From Bacteroidales bacterium (GTDB taxonomy: Bacteria > Bacteroidota > Bacteroidia > Bacteroidales > UBA3663), in contig JAEDEY010000115.1 in assembly GCA_016293065.1 (NCBI GenBank), positions 1 through 5,356 on the forward strand: DNA of 5,356 bases. Reading direction: 5' to 3'. The position numbers and the translations under genes were made by a program. The notes under the pieces were generated by a model. That model had not been told where the DNA came from and searched no databases. It saw only the letters and a program-made list of their open reading frames with translations. Of the stretch, positions 1 through 5,356 are shown piece after piece; position 1 is the first letter of the stretch, and each line of letters begins with the position of its first letter.

Positions 1-236
1 TTTGCGACATCGGTGGTGAGAGTCGAATAGGCAATCACCTTGATGCGAGGTTCGTTGTGGTAGAACTTCGAGATCATCTTCACTCTGTCCTCGACCGAAA
101 ACAGTCCTGAGTTCTTCTTCTGTCCGTTGTAGCCCACTGCTATCACCATCTCTTCGCAGAACTCGAGTGCACGGCGAGCCACACTTTCGTGACCTTTGGT
201 AAATGGATCAAACGACCCTGGAAATATCAGCTTCAT
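1..236 (-). CDS. coaD: Phosphopantetheine adenylyltransferase (CoaD), N-terminal part, truncated by window edge
   Basis: Only the first 78 codons lie in the window; the 3' part runs off the left edge. The enzyme transfers AMP from ATP to 4'-phosphopantetheine, giving dephospho-CoA, the penultimate step of cytoplasmic CoA synthesis. Seen in the sequence: the protein opens MKLIFPGSFDPFTKGH, the nucleotidyltransferase signature with the T-x-G-H motif at residues 13-16 (Thr13, Gly15, His16) that binds the ATP phosphates. A lysine pair at 40-41 sits where E. coli CoaD has its substrate-binding Lys42, followed by the usual FSVEDRV segment (46-52). The full family length is about 150-160 residues, so roughly half is visible. 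ATG at 234-236 is the natural start, because the signature begins within five residues of it. It lies 22 nt downstream of the parE stop on the same strand with no terminator between, so it is probably the next gene of the same operon. Identification is secure; the unseen C-terminal half cannot be judged. Confidence 0.95.
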   Translation of the reverse strand, partial: MKLIFPGSFDPFTKGHESVARRALEFCEEMVIAVGYNGQKKNSGLFSVEDRVKMISKFYHNEPRIKVIAYSTLTTDVA

Positions 237-258
237 TGTCAGTTTTCAGATTGTCCAA

Positions 259-2151
259 TTATTCCACTTTATCTTCTTCGATCACGAGATTGTTTATGAT
301 AAACTCCTGGCGCTCCATGGTGTTCTTGCCCATATAGTATTCGAGCATTTCCTTCACCGTATCTTCCTTACGTAGGCGCACGGTGTCAAGTCGCATTCCT
401 GCACCGATGAATGCCTTGAACTCGTCGGGCGAGATTTCTCCGAGACCTTTGAATCGAGTGATCTCGGGGTTGGCTCCGCACTTGCCGATAGCGTCAACTC
501 GCTCTTCATCGCTGTAGCAATAGAAGGTGTTCTTCTTGTTGCGCACGCGGAAGAGTGGTGTCTGCAGGATATAGACGTGTCCTGTCCTTACCAGTTCGGG
601 GAAGAACTGCAGGAAGTAAGTCATCATCAGCAGACGTATGTGCATACCATCGACATCGGCATCGGTTGCGATGATCACCTTGTTGTAGCGCAATCCGTCG
701 AGTCCGTCTTCGATGTTGAGGGCTGCCTGAAGCAAGTTGAACTCCTCGTTCTCGTAGCATACCTTCTTGGTCATGCCGAAGCAGTTGAGTGGTTTGCCTC
801 GCAGCGAGAATACAGCCTGAGTCTCTACGTCGCGGCTCTTGGTGATCGAACCCGAAGCAGAGTCACCCTCTGTGATGAAGATGCACGACTCGTCTTGTCG
901 GTTGCCCTTGGTGTCGTTGTAGTGTATGTGGCAGTCGCGCAGCTTGCGGTTGTGCATGTTCACCTTCTTCGCACGTTCCTTGGCCTGTTTCGACAGTCCT
1001 GCCAGCTCCTTGCGCTCCTTCTCGCTGCTCTGTATCTTCTGGAGCATAGCCTCGGCAGTGGCAGGCTCGCGATGCAGGTAGTTGTCGAGTTCGCGTTTCA
1101 GGAAGTCGCCCACGAATTTCTGAACCGAGATGTCGTTAGGGTCGGGCGACATGCGGGTTGAACCGAGCTTGGTCTTTGTCTGAGCCTCGAATACGGGCTC
1201 CTGTACCTTAATGGCTATGGCAGCACACATACCGTTGCGTATGTCGCTGAACTCAAAATTCTTGTTCGAGAAGAAATCCTTGATCACTCGTGCCGACGAT
1301 TCCTTGAATGCGGCAAGGTGTGTTCCTCCGAGGCTGGTGTATTGTCCATTGACAAACGAATAATACTCTTCGCCATACGAGTTGCCGTGGGTGATCACTA
1401 CCTCGATGTCGTCGCCCATGAGATGTATCACGGGGTAGAGTGGGGTCGAGTCCATGCGTTCGTCAAGCAGGTCGGCAAGACCATTCTTCGAGATGAAACG
1501 CTTTCCGTTGAGGTAGAGGGCAAGACCGGTGTTGAGGTAGCTGTAGTTGCGCAGCAGAGTCTCGACATACTCCATGCGGAACTTATATCCCTCGAATATG
1601 GTGTTGTCGGGCTTGAACTCCACATAGGTGCCATTCATCTCTTCGCTTGCCTCCACAGGACGTTCCTCCACTTTCTTGGCAGCCTTGTAGGTTATCTCCT
1701 TCATCTCGCCGTTGCGCACCGAGCGCACGAAGAAATGAGTCGATAGTGCATTGACAGCCTTAAGACCCACGCCATTGAGACCCACCGACTTCTTGAACAC
1801 CGAGTTGTCGTATTTTCCTCCGGTATTGATTTCCGATACGCAGGCATCGAGCTTGTCGAGAGGTATGCCACGGCCGAAGTCGCGCACGCTCACCATGCCA
1901 TCGTCAGCCACCTTCACGTCAATTCGCTTGCCGAAGCCCATGGCGTATTCGTCAATGCTGTTGTCGATCACCTCCTTGAGCAGGATGTAGATGCCATCAT
2001 CTGAATGGGAGCCATCGCCTTGCTTGCCGATATACATACCGGGGCGAAGACGGATGTGCTCTGTCCATTCGAGATGCTTGATGGCGTCGCTGCCATATTC
2101 GGCAGCCGCCATCTGTTCTTCTATAGTATTATGTTGATTGTTGTCAGCCAT
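259..2151 (-). CDS. parE: DNA topoisomerase IV subunit B (ParE), type IIA topoisomerase ATPase/TOPRIM subunit
   Basis: ATPase subunit of topoisomerase IV, which with ParC decatenates and relaxes DNA. With the ATG at 2149-2151 it has 630 residues, normal for ParE and well short of long GyrB forms. Visible parts: GHKL ATPase with EVIDNSIDEY (60-69; Glu60 as general base, Asn64 for Mg-ATP), DFGRGIP (91-97) and the GLNGVGLKAVNALS lid (124-137); transducer domain with QTKTKL (324-329; Lys328 is the ATP-contacting switch lysine); TOPRIM with EGDSASGS (428-435), RGKPLN (451-456) and DADVDG (497-502), giving metal-binding Glu428, Asp497 and Asp499; and a C-terminal RFKGLGE (566-572). A TTG in frame at 2178 would add nine residues; I prefer the ATG because the TTG lies inside a small hairpin and the added residues partly repeat the N-terminus. 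It follows argS by 43 nt and precedes coaD by 22 nt. No parC is in the window. GyrB is the alternative, but the length and the ASGS/RGKPLN signature fit Bacteroidetes ParE better. Confidence 0.92.
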   Translation of the reverse strand: MADNNQHNTIEEQMAAAEYGSDAIKHLEWTEHIRLRPGMYIGKQGDGSHSDDGIYILLKEVIDNSIDEYAMGFGKRIDVKVADDGMVSVRDFGRGIPLDKLDACVSEINTGGKYDNSVFKKSVGLNGVGLKAVNALSTHFFVRSVRNGEMKEITYKAAKKVEERPVEASEEMNGTYVEFKPDNTIFEGYKFRMEYVETLLRNYSYLNTGLALYLNGKRFISKNGLADLLDERMDSTPLYPVIHLMGDDIEVVITHGNSYGEEYYSFVNGQYTSLGGTHLAAFKESSARVIKDFFSNKNFEFSDIRNGMCAAIAIKVQEPVFEAQTKTKLGSTRMSPDPNDISVQKFVGDFLKRELDNYLHREPATAEAMLQKIQSSEKERKELAGLSKQAKERAKKVNMHNRKLRDCHIHYNDTKGNRQDESCIFITEGDSASGSITKSRDVETQAVFSLRGKPLNCFGMTKKVCYENEEFNLLQAALNIEDGLDGLRYNKVIIATDADVDGMHIRLLMMTYFLQFFPELVRTGHVYILQTPLFRVRNKKNTFYCYSDEERVDAIGKCGANPEITRFKGLGEISPDEFKAFIGAGMRLDTVRLRKEDTVKEMLEYYMGKNTMERQEFIINNLVIEEDKVE

Positions 2152-2177
2152 TAAGTCTTGTTTGGCTTTGTCAGCCA
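2141..2177. repeat. 10-bp direct repeat across the parE start
   Basis: TTGTCAGCCA (plus-strand reading) occurs at 2141-2150 and again at 2168-2177, exactly 27 bp (nine codons) apart. On the coding strand each copy reads TGGCTGACAA. One copy contains the TG of the parE ATG; the other begins one base after the first T of the alternative TTG start. The translated products LADKAK and MADNNQ therefore look alike. It may be a remnant of a small tandem duplication of the gene's 5' end. The identity is exact over ten bases and decays outside them. Confidence 0.7.
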
Positions 2178-2178
2178 A
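2162..2178 (-). promoter_or_regulatory. Small hairpin in the argS-parE intergenic leader
   Basis: On the transcribed minus strand TTGGCT (2178-2173) and AGCCAA (2167-2162) are perfect inverted repeats around a five-base GACAA loop, a 6-bp stem. No U-tract follows (the next bases are ACAAGACTTA and then the parE ATG), so it is not an intrinsic terminator. It starts 16 nt after the argS stop codon and ends 10 nt before the preferred parE ATG, so it could influence parE translation. It would bury the alternative TTG start in the stem, one reason for choosing the ATG. A regulatory role is inference; a 6-bp stem can arise by chance. Confidence 0.35.
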
Positions 2179-2194
2179 GATAGTTTATTGATAA

Positions 2195-4021
2195 TTACAT
2201 TCTGTTTGGAACCTCGATGCCGAGCAGTCGCATAGCGGTCTTCACCACGCGAGCCACGCAAGCCGAGAGCGCGAGGCGGAAGTTGCGCTTCTTCTCGTCT
2301 TCTTCCTTCAGGATCTGGCAGTCGTGATAGAACTGGTTGTATTCCTTCACGAGGTCGTAGGTGTAGTTGGCGATCTGTGCAGGCGAGAACTCCTTGCCGG
2401 CACGGAGCACCACGCTCTCGAAGTCAACGAGCTTCTGGATGATGGTCTGTTCTTTCTCCGAGATCTCTACGTCGTTGTCGATGCTGAAGCTCTCAAGACC
2501 GCTCTTGCGGATGAGCGACTGGATGCGTGCGTAGGTGTATTGTATGAAAGGACCTGTATTGCCGTTGAAGTCGATTGACTCCTCTGGATTGAACACCATA
2601 TTGTTCACTGGGTTGACCTTGAGCAGGAAGTACTTCAATGCACCGAGTCCGATGATGCGATACACATCTTCTTTCTCAGCCTCAGGCATGTCTGCGAGTC
2701 GCTCGCTGCTTGCCTGACGTGCATCGTCGATCATGCTTGCCATCAGGTCGTCGGCATCGACCACGGTTCCTTCGCGGCTCTTCATGCGTCCGTTTGGCAG
2801 TTCCACCATGCCGTATGAGAAATGCACGAGATCCTTGCCCCACTTGAAGCCGATGCGGTCGAGGAGGAGCGACAGAACCTGGAAGTGGTAGTTCTGCTCG
2901 TTGCCCACCACGTAGATCATCTTGTCGATAGGGTAGTCCTGATAGCGGAGCTTGGCTGTTCCGATGTCCTGGGTCATATATACCGAGGTGCCGTCCTTGC
3001 GGAGCAGGAGCTTCTGGTCGAGACCCTGTTCGGTGAAGTCTGCCCATACCGAGCCATCGTCCTTGCGGAAGAAGAGACCTTTCTCCAGTCCGTCGAGCAC
3101 TATGTCCTTGCCCTCAAGATATGTATTTGATTCGTAATATATCTTGTCGAAGCCCACACCCATCTGAGCGTATGTCTCGTCGAATCCGGCATATACCCAT
3201 TCGTTCATCTTTGACCAGAGCGCACGCACTTCGGCATCGCCGGCTTCCCATTTGCGGAGCATCTCGCGAGCCTCCTGCATCAGCGGTGACTTGGCTTCGG
3301 CAGCTGCCTTGCGTGCCTCGGCTGTCTTTTCATCGTCTTCCTTCACGATGGCATTGACCTCTGGGTCGTTGGCGAGAATCTCCTTCACCTCTGCCTTGAA
3401 GTGCTTGTCGAATGCCACATAGCAGTCGCCAATCAGGTGGTCGCCCTTCTTGCCTGCGCTCTCGGGTGTAGCTCCGTCAAACCACTTCTGCCAAGCCAAC
3501 ATCGACTTGCAGATATGTATGCCACGGTCGTTGACGATGTTGGTCTTCACCACCTTGTTGCCACACGCCTCGAGGATCTGTGAGAGTGACCATCCCAAGA
3601 GGATGTTGCGGAGGTGTCCGAGGTGAAGCGGCTTGTTGGTGTTAGGCGATGAATATTCGATCATCACGAGAGGCGACTGGTCGGTCACAGGCTGGATGCC
3701 ATAGTTCTCGTTGTCATATATCTTCTTGAGCTTATCTACCCACGACGAAGCATTGATGCTCATGTTGAGGAAACCCTTGATGACGTTGTACTTGCCCACG
3801 AGAGCCTCATGAGCCACGAGCCATTCGCCAATCTCACGACCCAGCTCCTCTGGGTTAGATTTCTGACACTGCTTCATGAATGGGAACACCATCACGGTGA
3901 GGTGACCCTCAAACTCCTTGCGGGTAGGAGAAATCTGAACCTGCTTGTCGGCAAGTTCTACGCCATAAAGATCTTTCACTGCGGCTTTGATGCTTGCCGC
4001 TAATTGCTGTTCTATTTCCAT
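2195..4021 (-). CDS. argS: Arginyl-tRNA synthetase (ArgRS)
   Basis: Cytoplasmic class I aminoacyl-tRNA synthetase that charges tRNA-Arg with arginine using ATP, and needs the tRNA for the activation step. The 608 residues are slightly longer than the usual 550-600. Seen in order: an N-terminal tRNA-binding domain (about 1-110); the Rossmann catalytic core with SPNTNKPLHLGH (125-136), where HLGH (133-136) is the HIGH motif; a charged Ala/Glu/Lys-rich helical insertion (about 225-265); TQDIGTA (350-356); GNEQNYHF (373-380); and MKSREG (413-418) at the KMSKS position; then a DALR-type all-alpha anticodon-binding domain from about 490 (QYTYARI, 494-500). It ends in PNRM, matching the conserved Arg-Met C-terminus of the family. 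Lys130, just before HLGH, is the lysine known to compensate in ArgRSs lacking the canonical KMSKS second lysine. ATG at 4021 follows an A-rich leader (AATAAACAAAAGAATTAA), typical of Bacteroidetes initiation sites. It is the first gene of the leftward group. Confidence 0.97.
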   Translation of the reverse strand: MEIEQQLAASIKAAVKDLYGVELADKQVQISPTRKEFEGHLTVMVFPFMKQCQKSNPEELGREIGEWLVAHEALVGKYNVIKGFLNMSINASSWVDKLKKIYDNENYGIQPVTDQSPLVMIEYSSPNTNKPLHLGHLRNILLGWSLSQILEACGNKVVKTNIVNDRGIHICKSMLAWQKWFDGATPESAGKKGDHLIGDCYVAFDKHFKAEVKEILANDPEVNAIVKEDDEKTAEARKAAAEAKSPLMQEAREMLRKWEAGDAEVRALWSKMNEWVYAGFDETYAQMGVGFDKIYYESNTYLEGKDIVLDGLEKGLFFRKDDGSVWADFTEQGLDQKLLLRKDGTSVYMTQDIGTAKLRYQDYPIDKMIYVVGNEQNYHFQVLSLLLDRIGFKWGKDLVHFSYGMVELPNGRMKSREGTVVDADDLMASMIDDARQASSERLADMPEAEKEDVYRIIGLGALKYFLLKVNPVNNMVFNPEESIDFNGNTGPFIQYTYARIQSLIRKSGLESFSIDNDVEISEKEQTIIQKLVDFESVVLRAGKEFSPAQIANYTYDLVKEYNQFYHDCQILKEEDEKKRNFRLALSACVARVVKTAMRLLGIEVPNRM

Positions 4022-4130
4022 TTAATTCTTTTGTTTATTATAAATATTGGTGCGAAGATAATAAAAAATTGGATAAAATGGCTTGTATTTAGATTTTTTT
4101 TGCCATATTTGCGCAAAAATATTCTATATT
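4022..4130. promoter_or_regulatory. Divergent intergenic region between argS and the DUF59 gene
   Basis: This 109-bp stretch separates divergent start codons and must carry the promoters of both gene groups unless transcription enters from outside. Hand counting gives 23 G/C in 109 bases, about 21%, far below the flanking genes. For argS (minus strand) the best -7-like match to Bacteroidetes TAnnTTTG is TATCTTCG at 4053-4060 (one mismatch), but no good TTTG -33 box lies at the expected distance. The plus-strand candidate is listed separately. Both leaders are short and A-rich, with no room for a riboswitch or T-box, and I see no terminator hairpin. Confidence 0.55.
4082..4111 (+). promoter_or_regulatory. 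Candidate Bacteroidetes-type promoter for the DUF59-lpxH group
   Basis: CATATTTG at 4104-4111 matches the Bacteroidetes primary-sigma -7 consensus TAnnTTTG at five of six fixed positions. CTTG at 4082-4085 matches the -33 TTTG box at three of four, with an 18-bp spacer; the usual spacing is about 19-21, so it is slightly short. Transcription would begin near 4118, leaving a leader of only about 12 nt before the ATG at 4131. The match is moderate and the region is AT-rich, so chance similarity is possible. Confidence 0.4.
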
Positions 4131-4451
4131 ATGACAGAAAACGAAGTTTTAGAGATACAGAAACAAGTGGTAGATGTGTGCAAGCTCGTCTATGACCCAG
4201 AGATTCCAGTTAATATTTATGACCTCGGTCTTATCTATGGAATAGATGTCGAGGAGGGCGGTCATGTCAAGATCCGCATGACTCTCACCGCTCCTTCGTG
4301 TCCCGAGGGCGACTTCCTGATGGAAGACCTCCGCATGAAGGTCGAAGGCCTGCGCGAGGTGTCGTCGTGTGTGGTCGATCTTGTGTTCGAGCCTGAATGG
4401 AATCAGGATATGATGACAGAAGAGGCAAAACTTGAATTGGGATTCCTGTAA
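4131..4451 (+). CDS. DUF59/MIP18-family iron-sulfur cluster assembly protein (SufT-like)
   Basis: A 106-residue single-domain protein of the MIP18/DUF59 (FeS_assembly_P) family. Relatives such as SufT and the MIP18 part of the CIA machinery act in the cytoplasm in maturing Fe-S proteins; PaaD, in phenylacetate hydroxylation, is another branch. Seen in the sequence: the hallmark YDPEIPVNIYDLGLIY (21-36), TLTAPSCPEGDFL (51-63) with the conserved Cys57, a second Cys at 80, and FEPEWNQDMMTEEAKLELG (86-104), matching the family's P-x-W ending. Length is normal for a stand-alone domain. ATG at 4131 is chosen; an in-frame TTG at 4083 would add 16 hydrophobic/aromatic residues outside the domain and would place the candidate -7 box inside the gene. 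No suf or isc genes are in the window, so the Fe-S role rests on family membership, and which target proteins it serves cannot be told. It is first in a rightward group and ends 10 nt before lpxH, probably co-transcribed. Confidence 0.9.
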   Translation: MTENEVLEIQKQVVDVCKLVYDPEIPVNIYDLGLIYGIDVEEGGHVKIRMTLTAPSCPEGDFLMEDLRMKVEGLREVSSCVVDLVFEPEWNQDMMTEEAKLELGFL

Positions 4452-4461
4452 CAACCTCACG

Positions 4462-5253
4462 ATGGGAAAAATCTATTTCATAAGCGACCTGCATCTCGGT
4501 GCAGGAACGATGGACAAGCCGCTTGACTACGAGCGGCGTGTGGTGCGTTTTCTCGACAGCATCATCGACGATTGCGACGAGCTCTATCTGCTTGGCGACA
4601 TCATAGACTATTGGTTCGAATACAAGCATGTCGTGCCTCGTGGCTTCACCCGTTTCCTTGGCAAGATAGGCGAGATGTCCGACCGTGGCATCAAGGTGCA
4701 TTGGTTCACGGGCAATCACGACATCTGGATCTTCGACTATATCCCTCAGGAGACAGGTGCCATCGTGCATCATGAGCCTTTGATGACCGAGCTGCAGGGC
4801 AAGAAGCTGTATCTTGCTCATGGTGATGGCATAGGCGAAGACACTAAGGCATACAAGCTGATGGCAGGTTTTTTCCGAAGCCGGATCTGCCAGAAACTCT
4901 ATAGCCTCATCCATCCCGATTGGGCTACGGCCTTTGCTCATCGCTGGTCGCGCCATAGCCGTCTTTCTGGCAGTAAGTTCCCTGATTATCTTGGCGAGAC
5001 TCGCGAACACCTCGTCGTTTTTGCCAAGCAATATATCGCACAACATCCTGATACCGATTATCTTCTGTTCGGACACCGTCACATCATGCTCGACCTCATG
5101 CTCTCTCGTTCTTCGCGTATGATGATCCTCGGCGACTGGATCACTCATTACTCTTATGCCGTGCTCGAAAACGGACAGCTCTCGCTCGATCAGTTCGAAT
5201 ATCAGGACGACTATGACGTTGAAGAACGAACAGGAGTCAGCATTGCATTCTAA
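4462..5253 (+). CDS. lpxH: UDP-2,3-diacylglucosamine diphosphatase (LpxH-type metallophosphoesterase)
   Basis: A 263-residue calcineurin-like phosphoesterase. LpxH hydrolyses UDP-2,3-diacylglucosamine to lipid X and UMP, the fourth step of lipid A synthesis, at the cytoplasmic face of the inner membrane. The whole ligand set is visible: SDLHLG (8-13; Asp9, His11), GDIIDYW (45-51; Asp46, Asp49), GNHD (84-87; Asn85, His86), HGD (120-122; His120) and GHRH (204-207; His205, His207). Between them, residues 127-172 form an insertion rich in Trp, Phe, Arg and His (for example HPDWATAFAHRWSRHSR), where LpxH enzymes have the helical cap that binds acyl chains. The spacing agrees with E. coli LpxH (240 residues); the tail is slightly longer. 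ATG at 4462 is preferred over an in-frame TTG at 4432, which would overlap the upstream gene by 20 nt, because SDLHLG normally lies within ten residues of the start. The main alternative is a related phosphoesterase of different substrate; LpxH is favoured by the GDIIDYWFEY and cap features. Confidence 0.87.
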   Translation: MGKIYFISDLHLGAGTMDKPLDYERRVVRFLDSIIDDCDELYLLGDIIDYWFEYKHVVPRGFTRFLGKIGEMSDRGIKVHWFTGNHDIWIFDYIPQETGAIVHHEPLMTELQGKKLYLAHGDGIGEDTKAYKLMAGFFRSRICQKLYSLIHPDWATAFAHRWSRHSRLSGSKFPDYLGETREHLVVFAKQYIAQHPDTDYLLFGHRHIMLDLMLSRSSRMMILGDWITHYSYAVLENGQLSLDQFEYQDDYDVEERTGVSIAF

Positions 5254-5272
5254 CTATCCAAAACAATACACT

Positions 5273-5356
5273 ATGAAAACCTCTATCTTTTCTTCAGCGG
5301 CAGCCAGCCTTTTCTTGCTGGCAGGCTGTCAGCAATCTTCCAATCCTGAAGACCAG
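5273..5356 (+). CDS. N-terminus of a putative lipoprotein, truncated by window edge
   Basis: Twenty-eight codons from ATG at 5273 to the window end, with no stop. The start has a lysine at position 2, a hydrophobic stretch (about 5-17) and the lipobox LAGC (16-19), so signal peptidase II cleavage before Cys19 and lipidation are expected. After the cysteine comes QQSSNPEDQ. The Bacteroidetes surface-export signal (acidic residues immediately after the cysteine, as in QKDDE or SDDDD) is not clearly present; the first acidic residues are at Cys+7 and +8, so a periplasm-facing lipoprotein is slightly more likely. The mature domain is outside the window, and I cannot name the family. It starts 19 nt after lpxH behind an A-rich leader (CCAAAACAATACACT), with no terminator between, so it may be the third gene of the same transcript. 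Confidence 0.75.
   Translation, partial: MKTSIFSSAAASLFLLAGCQQSSNPEDQ

Noticed and set aside
577..1161. 194-codon open frame on the plus strand inside parE
   Set aside because: It is antisense to the TOPRIM region of parE. The hydrophobic-looking stretches are complements of sense codons, and no family pattern or leader is seen.
1318..1746. 142-codon plus-strand open frame inside parE
   Set aside because: It is antisense to the ParE ATPase/transducer region, with no independent coding evidence.
2162..2178. Intrinsic terminator between argS and parE
   Set aside because: The stem is only 6 bp and no U-tract follows on the transcribed strand, so termination is unlikely.
2822..3130. 102-codon plus-strand open frame inside argS
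   Set aside because: It is antisense to the conserved ArgRS catalytic core and is one of several overlapping shadows there.
4083..4130. N-terminal extension of the DUF59 protein from TTG at 4083
   Set aside because: The added 16 residues are encoded by the AT-rich intergenic region, include the candidate -7 box and lie outside the family domain; the ATG at 4131 fits the normal length.
4022..4130. Riboswitch or T-box leader upstream of argS
   Set aside because: The leader from the candidate -7 box is only about 30 nt, with no stem-rich or specifier-loop structure.
4432..4461. N-terminal extension of LpxH from TTG at 4432
   Set aside because: It overlaps the upstream gene by 20 nt, and LpxH proteins normally begin just before the SDLHLG motif, as the ATG at 4462 gives.
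4285..5148. 287-codon open frame on the minus strand opposite lpxH and the end of the DUF59 gene
   Set aside because: It lies antisense to two genes with intact catalytic and family motifs, crosses their boundary, and shows no recognisable domain; it is explained by codon bias of the sense genes.
1..5356. CRISPR array, tRNA/rRNA gene, insertion sequence, toxin-antitoxin or defence cassette
   Set aside because: No regularly spaced repeats, no cloverleaf or rRNA-like sequence and no transposase-like frames were seen; nearly every base belongs to recognised housekeeping genes.

Overview
The window looks like ordinary chromosomal DNA from a member of the Bacteroidota, most likely order Bacteroidales (Prevotella/Bacteroides-like). 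The evidence is protein style (a Bacteroidetes-type ParE with EGDSASGS and RGKPLN motifs, an ArgRS with SPNTNKPLHLGH and MKSREG motifs), A-rich sequence ahead of start codons instead of clear Shine-Dalgarno sites, and an intergenic promoter-like element resembling the Bacteroidetes TAnnTTTG -7 box. The genus cannot be fixed from the sequence alone.

Layout: two divergent gene groups leave a 109-bp AT-rich intergenic region at 4022-4130 (23 G/C of 109 by hand count). Leftward (minus strand) run argS (arginyl-tRNA synthetase, 4021 to 2195), parE (topoisomerase IV subunit B, 2151 to 259) and coaD (phosphopantetheine adenylyltransferase, from 236 and cut by the left window edge). Gaps are 43 nt (argS to the preferred parE ATG) and 22 nt (parE to coaD), with no convincing terminator between them, so a single argS-parE-coaD transcript is plausible. 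Rightward (plus strand) run a small DUF59/MIP18-family Fe-S assembly protein (4131-4451), lpxH-type UDP-2,3-diacylglucosamine diphosphatase (4462-5253) and the first 28 codons of a lipoprotein (from 5273, cut by the right edge), with gaps of only 10 and 19 nt.

The genes are housekeeping functions: tRNA charging, chromosome decatenation, CoA synthesis, Fe-S cluster maturation and lipid A synthesis. They are not steps of one pathway; what links them is probable co-transcription. The right half has an envelope flavour (lipid A enzyme followed by a lipoprotein).

I found no mobile element, CRISPR array, RNA gene, pseudogene or defence-like cassette, and nothing that amounts to an undescribed system. 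The points worth a second look are small: a repeat/hairpin arrangement at the parE start with two mutually exclusive pairings and an ambiguous start codon, and a perfect palindrome overlapping the candidate promoter of the DUF59 gene.
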